Assembly: GCA_002070755.1 (NCBI GenBank)
Contig: MWDY01000059.1
Span: 1 to 8,567, forward strand
Reading direction: 5' to 3'
Origin: Spirochaetes bacterium ADurb.Bin110
Lineage (GTDB): Bacteria; Spirochaetota; Spirochaetia; Treponematales; Rectinemataceae
DNA: 8,567 nt
The notes beneath the pieces were generated by a model, which saw nothing but the letters and a program-made list of their open reading frames with translations, was not told the DNA's origin and made no database searches. Positions 1 through 6,609 of the stretch are shown here, in pieces; within the stretch, counting starts at the first letter, position 1, and every line of letters starts with the position of its first letter. Both the position numbers and the translations under genes were made by a program.

Positions 1-496
1 CGCCCTCACGTTCGATGATAGTCCATGCAGGCAGATATCTTTCGCCTGTCGATTTCATGTGGACATTTCCGGACAGGATTGTTGCATTCGCTTGTTCGAT
101 CAAATGGGCACGACGCTTGTAATCAAAATTGTACTCATGGTTCCCCCACGTCCAGACATCGTAGCCGAGCTGATTCATGGCAACGATCATTGGGTTTTCT
201 TTATGATCAATAAAATATTCCACATGGTTGGCTTGCACAGAATCACCTGCATCGACAAGGATCACATTGGGATTTTCCGCACGATGCTTATCGATCAAGG
301 TCGCTAGGTAAGTCAAGCTGCCTTTGGTATCCTTTGTGTCAGTAGCAAAATCCCACGGTACAAACCAACCATGAAGGTCACTGGTAGCAAGAATCTGAAT
401 ATTGACCTTGCTAGCTACCCCGACAGTCGGTTGCGCCATCACGAGTCCGGTGATGCAGAGCAACACTGACAACCATACAAACAAACGTTTTCTCAT
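1..496 (-). CDS. Exported UshA/CpdB-type metallophosphatase (5'-nucleotidase / cyclic phosphodiesterase family), C-terminus beyond window
   Basis: The first 165 residues are visible; the rest lies beyond the left edge. An N-terminal signal peptide (MRKR, hydrophobic core, cleavage probably after VMA at residue 21) sends it to the periplasm or surface. Three metal-binding motifs of the calcineurin-like phosphoesterase domain follow: ATSDLHG (Asp40, His42), VDAGDS (Asp85) and WGNHEYNFD (Asn119, His120, Glu121). The spacing and the text around GNHE match bifunctional 2',3'-cyclic-nucleotide phosphodiesterase/3'- or 5'-nucleotidases, which release nucleoside and phosphate from nucleotides outside the cytoplasm. 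The C-terminal substrate-specificity domain is not visible, so the exact substrate is open. The start is supported by AAGGAG nine bases before ATG. GC content by hand count of the first 180 bases is about 49%, above much of the kinase gene to the right. It is separated by about 600 bp from the operon and probably has its own transcript. The family call is secure; the symbol is not. Confidence 0.9.
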   Translation of the reverse strand, partial: MRKRLFVWLSVLLCITGLVMAQPTVGVASKVNIQILATSDLHGWFVPWDFATDTKDTKGSLTYLATLIDKHRAENPNVILVDAGDSVQANHVEYFIDHKENPMIVAMNQLGYDVWTWGNHEYNFDYKRRAHLIEQANATILSGNVHMKSTGERYLPAWTIIEREG

Positions 497-512
497 TGCA
501 GATAACTCCTTC

Positions 513-551
513 CAGACCACAAGAATATCGATCTCCTCTTTCAGTGGTCTG
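513..551 (-). promoter_or_regulatory. Inverted repeat in the leader of the metallophosphatase gene, abutting its ribosome binding site
   Basis: CAGACCAC (513-520) and GTGGTCTG (544-551) are a perfect 8-bp inverted repeat with a 23-base loop. On the minus-strand RNA the stem ends one base before the AAGGAG (506-511) that serves the ATG at 496. Two more short stems lie further upstream: GCTGTC/GACAGC (577-582 / 590-595) and AGAAAA/TTTTCT (610-615 / 621-626). The geometry allows an effect on ribosome access or mRNA stability. No known riboswitch class was recognised, so function is inference. Confidence 0.35.
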
Positions 552-741
552 AGATGTTCACGATTAAGCGATAGGAGCTGTCATTTCCCGACAGCCGAGA
601 CATGCGAGCAGAAAATCAGGTTTTCTAAAGATTTCTATCCTAATCGGCCAATTTTATAACAGCTCCAACCACATTCACCAGCAACGCCAGTTTCTAAGCA
701 ATTCTAAGTCATGACCATTTTGGCATCAAGGGCTGGTATTG

Positions 742-807
742 TCTCATCAAGAATCCAACCGAAATGAAAAGAGGGGCTCATAATGAATTCTGACCCCGAT
801 GCAGAGA
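742..807. repeat. 66-bp direct repeat, copy 1
   Basis: Identical base for base to 7787-7852 and in the same orientation. Matching stops abruptly on both sides (G versus T before, A versus G after). The repeat contains GGGG(C)TCA and TGACCCC arms around a 10-base loop, a possible 7-bp stem with one bulged base. Its ends, TCTCATC and GATGCAGAGA, are loosely inverted to each other. The core resembles sequences I associate with the ends of IS21-family elements, but that is a weak recollection and no transposase gene is present. A MITE-like or relic insertion-sequence end is the best guess. Confidence 0.85.
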
Positions 808-905
808 AAGATTAAAAGCAAAAAAAGCCAAAATTTTAATGATGTTCATATATTATTTTCGTTATGTATGCAAAAACTATGGGCTATTGAGACGTCGATG
901 ATTAA

Positions 906-969
906 ATGAGAAGATTATTTATTTGTCTAGAGCAGACAAAATAATTTTGTCGCCATTTTTACTTCTCAT
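906..969. repeat. Nested and mutually exclusive inverted repeats
   Basis: Outer arms ATGAGAAG (906-913) and CTTCTCAT (962-969) are a perfect 8-bp inverted repeat. Inside, TTTGTCT (922-928) pairs with AGACAAA (934-940), extendable to 10 bp with A941 bulged. GACAAAATAATTTTGTC (935-951) is itself an inverted repeat of 8+1+8 that uses the same GACAAA arm, so the two inner hairpins exclude each other. It lies 143 bases beyond the stop of the RapZ-C gene on its transcript. No T-run follows either stem on the minus strand, so a simple terminator is not supported. Confidence 0.5.
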
Positions 970-1111
970 AGCTTTTCTTCAAATACTTGAATTATGTGGT
1001 TATGCCTATCTATAGATATTCAAAATATTCTCTGTTTTAGATGATCAGACCATGAGAATTATCCATTCCTTGATGGACATTTGTTATGCATTCCACTATT
1101 GAATAAGAAGA

Positions 1112-1570
1112 CTAAGAAAAGACAGTTTTTTTTGATAGAACCCATTTCGCTGCGTCACGATGATGAACTTCAATATATAGGTAAGGCTTTGGCGCTGTCA
1201 TATATTTAAGCTGTCTCGCTACTTCTTCTACAACAGCGACAGAGCGATGTTGCCCCCCAGTACAACCCACAGCTATTTTTATGACAGGTTTTCTTATAAC
1301 ATCTGCCGATGCTCGCAGTGCAAGGATGAGCGCTGCTAGTTTTGCTACGAAGTCCTGTGCCTCAACATTTTGCAGCACAAAGGCAGAACAGGCAGAGTCT
1401 TTGCCTGTGGAGCAAGATAAGTTTTCATCATAATAGGGATTTGGCAAAAATCGAACATCAAATATTGCATCAGCTTCTAAGAATCCAAATTTATAACCAA
1501 AGGACCAGATTTCTACTTTCTCTGTCAAACTGTGATTCTCTGATTTTGCCTCTGATATTATATCTCTCAT
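1112..1570 (-). CDS. Stand-alone RapZ C-terminal domain protein
   Basis: The 152 residues align along their length with the C-terminal half of RapZ/YvcJ (UPF0042). Landmarks are WSFGYKFG (22-29), FDVRFLPNPYY (37-47), STGKDS (54-59), GCTGGQHRS (102-110) and HHRD (136-139). The N-terminal P-loop ATPase half of full RapZ (about 285 residues) is absent, and the kinase gene sits directly upstream, leaving no room for it. In E. coli this domain binds glucosamine-6-phosphate and small RNAs; the GCTGG.HRS loop is kept here, while the basic tail after the HR motif differs (ends SKKTVFS). The start has a good AGAAGGA site eight bases upstream, embedded in the last codons of the kinase gene; the gap is 4 nt, so translation is probably coupled. 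It is the last gene of the six-gene operon. A run of eight A residues lies near the 3' end (1126-1133). Domain identity is secure; ligand and partner are inferred. Confidence 0.92.
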   Translation of the reverse strand: MRDIISEAKSENHSLTEKVEIWSFGYKFGFLEADAIFDVRFLPNPYYDENLSCSTGKDSACSAFVLQNVEAQDFVAKLAALILALRASADVIRKPVIKIAVGCTGGQHRSVAVVEEVARQLKYMTAPKPYLYIEVHHRDAAKWVLSKKTVFS

Positions 1571-1574
1571 TGTG

Positions 1575-2951
1575 CTATTCCTTCTGCGAAAAATCTATTT
1601 CCACTTGTCCAGATGCTTGCGCGTTAGTATTTTCTTTTGATTGCAGCTCTCCTCGAAGTGGAAATACAAGGATAAAAGTGGAACCACTTCCGACCTTGCT
1701 CTTCACTTCTACATACCCATCAAATAGCGACATGATATCCTTTACAATCGCAAGTCCTATGCCACTTCCTCCGGTTTTTGAACTACGAGCCTTCTCAACC
1801 CTATAGAAACGTTCGAATATCTTTTCTTGTTCTTCATCAGGAATTCCGATGCCTGTATCGCTCACTGACACCCTAAGTAGCATGTCGTTGGCTTCTGCCT
1901 TGACAGTAATACACCCTCCATCTGGAGTATATTTAATCGCGTTTTCGAAAATATTCTTGAAAGCATGAAAAAACCAGCTGTCATTTCCATATAATATAGG
2001 AAAAGGTAAATCAATGCTTTTTTTAATTATCTGGTGCTTCGCTTCGTAAAAACTGCGAAGACTCTCCATACCATCCTCGATCAATTTCGCAGCATCAATT
2101 GGAACTAGCGATATATTATCGATCTTGTGTTCAATCTCAGAAATAAGCAGCAATTCTGATATTAACTTCGAAAGTCTTCCAGTTTCTATTTCAAGAATTT
2201 CAAGGCTGCGATATCTGTCTTTAGCAGGAAGATTTTCCCACATTTTGAGAGTTTCTATGAAACCTGAAATCAAGGTAAGCGGAGTTCGAAATTCATGCGA
2301 TACATTTGAAATGAATTCTTTTCGGATTCGCTCGATCTTTTCCTGCTCAGTGATATCTTTCATAATGACAAGTACACCAAGGAGCGAACCGTCGCGATAT
2401 TTGCTTAAGACAGGTAAAATGCTTACTTCGATATCTCTATCATCCTGATTACGTAATTTCATCGTAAAGCATTTTCTATTTCCCAACACATCATCGAATT
2501 TTTTAAATATAGATATCATAATTATATTGTTCCTGAGATCCTCAGGATAAAAAAAACAGCGCGAATTGATATGCGCTAGCTTTCTTGCACTCTCATTGAA
2601 CAAGATTATTGACTTATCGACTTCAAAGAGGATAACACCGCTATCCATAGCGGTGAATAAAGAGCTAATATAGTTTATTTGATTGCTGTGACTCTGGTTT
2701 ATCTCTTCTAACTGACAAGCCAACTCTTGGTTCTTTTTTTGAAGTTGACTCATATTGTTGCTAGTTGAACGATCTTCGTTTCTCTCATCTCTCATAATGG
2801 AGAAAATCTTTCTTGAAACTATAACAATAAGAAAGATCATAAGAATGAAGTTTATGAAAAGCAGGCTCCTACTGGAAAAAATTCCTGTACTGGGAAGAGT
2901 GGCTCCTTGAACATTAAAGATTACATGAAATAGAGCCCTAATGTTATTCAT
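1575..2951 (-). CDS. PhoR-like sensor histidine kinase with one membrane segment and a PAS domain
   Basis: This 458-residue kinase should phosphorylate the response regulator encoded just upstream. In order: a short N-terminus, one hydrophobic segment at about 29-46, a Gln/Glu/Asn-rich probable coiled coil (about 65-90), a PAS-type domain (about 93-205, ending in the typical VLVIMKDITEQ), the dimerisation/phosphoacceptor helix SNVSHEFRTPL with His219, and a complete ATPase domain: N-box NIFENAIKYTPDGG (Asn337), G1 DTGIGIP (365-371), F-box IFERFY (378-383) and G2 GGSGIGLAIVK (394-404). All catalytic motifs are intact. There is no extracytoplasmic domain of useful size. The ATG overlaps the end of the regulator gene by 8 nt (ATGAATAA) with no clear ribosome binding site of its own, pointing to coupled translation. 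The middle of the gene is very AT-rich (15 G+C in 60 bases at 2461-2520). The kinase-regulator pairing is very likely; the stimulus is unknown. Confidence 0.96.
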   Translation of the reverse strand: MNNIRALFHVIFNVQGATLPSTGIFSSRSLLFINFILMIFLIVIVSRKIFSIMRDERNEDRSTSNNMSQLQKKNQELACQLEEINQSHSNQINYISSLFTAMDSGVILFEVDKSIILFNESARKLAHINSRCFFYPEDLRNNIIMISIFKKFDDVLGNRKCFTMKLRNQDDRDIEVSILPVLSKYRDGSLLGVLVIMKDITEQEKIERIRKEFISNVSHEFRTPLTLISGFIETLKMWENLPAKDRYRSLEILEIETGRLSKLISELLLISEIEHKIDNISLVPIDAAKLIEDGMESLRSFYEAKHQIIKKSIDLPFPILYGNDSWFFHAFKNIFENAIKYTPDGGCITVKAEANDMLLRVSVSDTGIGIPDEEQEKIFERFYRVEKARSSKTGGSGIGLAIVKDIMSLFDGYVEVKSKVGSGSTFILVFPLRGELQSKENTNAQASGQVEIDFSQKE

Positions 2952-3642
2952 TGATCTTTAAGCCTATGCCCCGAACCGTCTCGATATAACCATACGGATT
3001 TGGCGAGAAGCCAAGTTTTTTTCGCAAATTGCGTATATGAACATCAAGCGAGCGCGCTTCTGCATCTCCACTAGATAGCAAAAGCTTTTCAATAAGCAGT
3101 GAGCGTGGAACTACTTTCCCTTTTGCATCACATAGCATGGATAAAATCGAAAATTCCACAGGGGACAACTGAATTCTTTCGCCAGATTTTTCTACGATGT
3201 GACTATCAATATCGATCTCTACATCCTGGAAATATCGCCTATTGCTGCTGCTAGGAAAGGCATCCCTATTGCTTCGCCTCAGCACGGCTTCAATTCTCGC
3301 AAACAATTCCTTGATACTAAATGGCTTGGTTATATAATCATCAGCCCCTATTGCAAGCCCAAGCACTTTATCGCTTTCTTCACTCTTTGCTGACAAAAAA
3401 ATAACCGGTATCCTAGTAGTTTTTTCTGTTTGTTTCAGAATTCGACATGTCTCAACTCCAGAAATGCCAGGAAGCATTGAATCGAGCAAAATCAAGTCCG
3501 GTTTATCAGAAATGGCCTTTTTGATAGCACATTCACCGTCGTACGCAAAGCAATAATCATATCCATTCTGCCTCAGATTCATAGCAAGAAATTCTACAAT
3601 ATGTGGTTCATCGTCAACGATTAGAATCCTTCTGGGCAGCAT
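2944..3642 (-). CDS. OmpR/PhoB-family response regulator
   Basis: The 232 residues comprise a receiver domain (1-120) and a winged-helix DNA-binding domain (about 135-232), the standard size for this family. The receiver shows the acidic pair Asp10-Asp11, the phosphoacceptor Asp54 in LILLDSMLPG, Ser84 and Lys106 in ITKPFS. The effector domain has the usual LSPVEFSILSML region, the recognition helix around SLDVHIRNLRKKLG and the C-terminal wing YIETVRGIGLKI. The ATG is preceded by GGGAG nine bases upstream, which overlaps the stop codon of the ATPase gene. The kinase gene follows with an 8-nt overlap. Members of this family bind direct repeats with an 11-bp period; three such TTAAC boxes lie at the operon promoter (7720-7747). 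That it binds them is inference. Confidence 0.96.
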   Translation of the reverse strand: MLPRRILIVDDEPHIVEFLAMNLRQNGYDYCFAYDGECAIKKAISDKPDLILLDSMLPGISGVETCRILKQTEKTTRIPVIFLSAKSEESDKVLGLAIGADDYITKPFSIKELFARIEAVLRRSNRDAFPSSSNRRYFQDVEIDIDSHIVEKSGERIQLSPVEFSILSMLCDAKGKVVPRSLLIEKLLLSSGDAEARSLDVHIRNLRKKLGFSPNPYGYIETVRGIGLKINE

Positions 3643-3655
3643 AATAAAAATCTCC

Positions 3656-4774
3656 CTATATTAGTTCCAAAATTCCAGTGGCTATATTATTGCCCGATGC
3701 CTTGTCGAAAAGAGCACAATGATCACCTGTAAATTTAATATTCACCTTACTATCCAGCTGGTAATCCATATATCCAAATACTACCGAACTTAGGATATGA
3801 TTCCCAACCTGCAGTTTCAATATTGTTTCCATGCCAGATGGCAAGGCAGAATAGATGCTTGCCTGGACAGATGATTCTTGTGTAATTGCTATATATTCAG
3901 GACGGATACCAACTATAACTTCCTGATGGGGCCGTATTGAAACGCTGCCTGAGACTGGTGTGAATATCATATCAAGGCCATCCGTTTCAATCTTTACTTG
4001 ATCGAGATTTATATTCTGTCCTTGGCCTAATAGAAAGTTCATGGCTGGACTTCCAACGAAATTGGCCACAAATGTGTTTGCTGGTTCATGATATACAGCT
4101 AATGGAGATTCATATTGCTGAAGCTCTCCATCTTTGAGTAGACACACTTTTGTTGAAAGAGTCATTGCTTCTAGCTGATCATGAGTCACATATATAAAAG
4201 TTGCTCCAGTTTCTTTGTGTAGCCGCTTGAGCTCAGCGCGCATTTCCGTACGCAGTTTTGCATCAAGATTAGAGAGAGGCTCATCCATTAACAGCACTCT
4301 TGGGCCAGTAGCAAGTGTACGAGCAATGGCAACGCGTTGCTGTTGCCCGCCTGACAATTCCGCTGGATAGCGCTTTTGATATCCTTCGATTTTCAGCATT
4401 GCAAGGAGTTCTTTCACTCGCGATGCAATCTTATCTTTGGGCCATTTTAGGTTCTCCAGGCCGAATCCGATATTCTGCTCTACTGTCATATGCGGCCAAA
4501 GGGCATAATTCTGAAAAATAAATCCGACATCGCGCTTATCAGGGGAAATATCGATACTCTCTTTCGAAGAGAAGACTTTTTTACCATCGATAGTGATCGT
4601 GCCTTCAGTCGGTGTCTCCAAGCCGGCGATCATCCTCAGAGTTGTAGTCTTGCCACATCCAGAAGGACCTAGCAATGTTACAAAGTCTCCATCTTCAATG
4701 GCAAGATTGAAATTCTTTACTGCAATAGCTTTCCCAAAAGCCTTAGTGATGTTTTCGAGAACAATCTTAAGCAT
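3656..4774 (-). CDS. ABC transporter ATP-binding protein (PotA/FbpC/AfuC type)
   Basis: This cytoplasmic ATPase of 372 residues powers the permease encoded upstream. Motifs in order: Walker A GPSGCGKT (36-43), Q-loop FIFQNYALWPHMTV (Gln88), signature LSGGQQQ (140-146), Walker B RVLLMDEP with catalytic Glu165, D-loop SNLD (168-171) and switch His198 in YVTHDQ. A C-terminal extension of about 135 residues is the TOBE/regulatory region typical of importers in the MalK/PotA/FbpC group. The ATG follows the permease stop with one base between (TAATATG), so its translation is probably coupled to the permease. The pairing with a single-polypeptide double permease and a family-1-like binding protein is typical of the ferric iron / 2-aminoethylphosphonate / hexose-phosphate class. 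The ATPase sequence itself does not tell these substrates apart. Confidence 0.96.
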   Translation of the reverse strand: MLKIVLENITKAFGKAIAVKNFNLAIEDGDFVTLLGPSGCGKTTTLRMIAGLETPTEGTITIDGKKVFSSKESIDISPDKRDVGFIFQNYALWPHMTVEQNIGFGLENLKWPKDKIASRVKELLAMLKIEGYQKRYPAELSGGQQQRVAIARTLATGPRVLLMDEPLSNLDAKLRTEMRAELKRLHKETGATFIYVTHDQLEAMTLSTKVCLLKDGELQQYESPLAVYHEPANTFVANFVGSPAMNFLLGQGQNINLDQVKIETDGLDMIFTPVSGSVSIRPHQEVIVGIRPEYIAITQESSVQASIYSALPSGMETILKLQVGNHILSSVVFGYMDYQLDSKVNIKFTGDHCALFDKASGNNIATGILELI

Positions 4775-4775
4775 A

Positions 4776-6569
4776 TTAACTACCTATACCTTTATCGATC
4801 GATGCACCGGTTATCTTATTTATTGCAAGATTTATTAGCAAAACAACGATGATAATCAGAAGATTTATGCCATTTGCATACTGATTCCAGCCTTTTTCGT
4901 TGTACTGAAAAAGAAGGGTAGTCAGGACCCTGTTAGCTGGCGTAATTAACAACACGAATAGTGACAGCTCTCTCATACATGAAATAAATGGCAGAAGAAA
5001 CCCCGAGAGAAAGCTCGATTTCTGGATTGGAAACAGTATCTTCATCATACGTTTCCACCAAGGAACGCCCATTATGATCGCTGCCTCTTCTATTTCTCCA
5101 GACAACTGAAGCATCGCATTGATTCCAGCTCTCGACGCGAAAGGCAGGTATTTTACAGAACCAATAAGTACAAGTAGAAAAAACGTTCCATAGAGAGATG
5201 GCAGGAAACCGATCGGCTTTGCAAACATTGAAAGATAGATTGCGCCAAACGCCATAGAAGGCAATAGATAGGGGAAAAACGCTAGACTATTTACCAATGA
5301 AGCAATTTTTGTTCCCCTGCCTCTTACTATAGCATAGCCAGCAAGACCACCAACAATGCCAACAACTATAGCAACAATCAAAGAAAGCTTGAGGCTGTTC
5401 CAGAAAGCCATGTACAGATATTTATTAAGCAGTATGCCAGGCTCTCCCCCCCCTATGTCTTCTCTGCCCTTCCCTACCCAGAATTGCGTAGTAAAATTCG
5501 AGAAAGAATAATCGCCTGGCACCATGATAAAGGACTCGATAACAAATGTAACCAAGGGCAAAATGGCTATTGCAACGACGAAGAGCAAGGCTATGACCGA
5601 AAGCGGAATTTTGGATTTCTTAAATCTTATCAAAGAAAAATTCGAACTTTTGCCTGTAACCGTTACAAATGATTTACGCTTTCCGAGATACCACTGATTC
5701 ATTGCAAGGATTGCAAGACCAATTACAATCATCACGACAGCCATAATGTATCCATATCCTGGATTTAAGCCATTCAATGTCCGATAGAGCTGCGTTGTAA
5801 GCACTTGGAATCGCACTGGCGTACCAAGAAAAGCAGGCACAGCAAAAGCACTCATCGAACTTGAGAATACCAGAAGGAATGTAGAAAGGATCGCAGGCAT
5901 TATGATTGGCAAATTGATACGAGTAATGATCTTAGCCCTGCTCGACTTTAGAATAAGAGCTGCCTCTTCAAGATTGGCGTCCATATTGCGTAGAATGCCA
6001 CCAATTAAAATATAGGCAAATGGAGAGTAATGGAGTCCTAAAACTACACTGGTAGGAAATAAACCATATGCAAACCAATTTGCCGTGGGGATTCCCGTGA
6101 TGGCAGTAAACAATCCTGGTGCTCCTCCAATCAGTCTATTCCTAAAAAAGTTTAGCCATGCCATCGCCAGAGTCCATGATGGCATAATATATGGAAAGAC
6201 AAATACTACTGATATGAAGGACTTGAAACATATATTGGTCCTTGTGATAAGCCATGCGAAAGAACCACCTATGATAATCGCTAGTATGCTGCTGAATAAT
6301 GAAACCTTTAATGTATTCCATAAAGGCTCATAAAATAGCTTATAACTCTTTGTTCCATCAAAAAATACTTTTCGCCAATGAAAGAGTGTGAAATCATTAA
6401 CCTTTGCGCCACGAACTGTCATAATTTCAGAAGGATGAACTATGAATGTATCGCGGATAAGGGCAGCAAGGGGAAGCAACGTCAAAAATACAAGAGTAAT
6501 AGCAAGCACAACCAAGATGACATTATGTGGCTTTCTGAAATAGTATTTAATCCTATTAGCAAATCTCAC
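4776..6569 (-). CDS. Fused two-domain ABC transporter permease (iron/organophosphate-type)
   Basis: This inner-membrane protein of 597 residues carries two BPD_transp_1 units in one chain, so one polypeptide forms the whole channel. The first half spans about residues 15-295 and the second about 320-585; each starts with a membrane anchor followed by the permease core, about a dozen hydrophobic segments in all. Each half has an EAA loop for contact with the ATPase: EEAALILKSS ending INLP (201-221) and EEAAIIMGV ending LFP (494-514). The second is canonical; the first has Lys208 where the conserved Gly of the EAA motif is expected. Translation starts at GTG with an AAGGGGGAG site close upstream; no ATG is available until residue 50. 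The gene lies 40 nt after the binding-protein gene. The architecture matches FbpB/AfuB-like proteins. Confidence 0.95.
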   Translation of the reverse strand: MRFANRIKYYFRKPHNVILVVLAITLVFLTLLPLAALIRDTFIVHPSEIMTVRGAKVNDFTLFHWRKVFFDGTKSYKLFYEPLWNTLKVSLFSSILAIIIGGSFAWLITRTNICFKSFISVVFVFPYIMPSWTLAMAWLNFFRNRLIGGAPGLFTAITGIPTANWFAYGLFPTSVVLGLHYSPFAYILIGGILRNMDANLEEAALILKSSRAKIITRINLPIIMPAILSTFLLVFSSSMSAFAVPAFLGTPVRFQVLTTQLYRTLNGLNPGYGYIMAVVMIVIGLAILAMNQWYLGKRKSFVTVTGKSSNFSLIRFKKSKIPLSVIALLFVVAIAILPLVTFVIESFIMVPGDYSFSNFTTQFWVGKGREDIGGGEPGILLNKYLYMAFWNSLKLSLIVAIVVGIVGGLAGYAIVRGRGTKIASLVNSLAFFPYLLPSMAFGAIYLSMFAKPIGFLPSLYGTFFLLVLIGSVKYLPFASRAGINAMLQLSGEIEEAAIIMGVPWWKRMMKILFPIQKSSFLSGFLLPFISCMRELSLFVLLITPANRVLTTLLFQYNEKGWNQYANGINLLIIIVVLLINLAINKITGASIDKGIGS

Positions 6570-6609
6570 GAGCTCCCCCTTGCATAGCGCGTCTTATTGG
6601 TTTTGAATA

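Larger units (their letters stand above)
497..1111. other. Gene-free stretch between metallophosphatase and RapZ-C gene
   Basis: I see no convincing gene here. The stretch holds the structured leader of the metallophosphatase gene (513-626), copy 1 of a 66-bp repeat (742-807), nested inverted repeats (906-969) and a 12-bp AT-rich palindrome, TATCTATAGATA, at 1007-1018. The right part (808-1111) is strongly AT-rich. No classic GC-rich stem followed by a T-run was found behind the RapZ-C gene, so the end of the operon transcript is not defined. Confidence 0.6.

Noticed and set aside
25..659. Short plus-strand frames in the left part of the window
   Set aside because: They overlap the metallophosphatase gene and its leader in antisense and lack family features.
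1040..1085. TCCAT/ATGGA hairpin behind the RapZ-C gene as operon terminator
   Set aside because: Five base pairs and no T-run on the minus strand.
1342..1806. Open frame on the plus strand over the kinase/RapZ-C junction
   Set aside because: It is antisense to two genes with complete, conserved motifs and its translation shows no recognisable domain.
6570..6587. ATG at 6587-6585 as start of the permease
   Set aside because: It is in a different frame and meets a stop within a few codons; the GTG at 6569 is the only start that gives the full permease.
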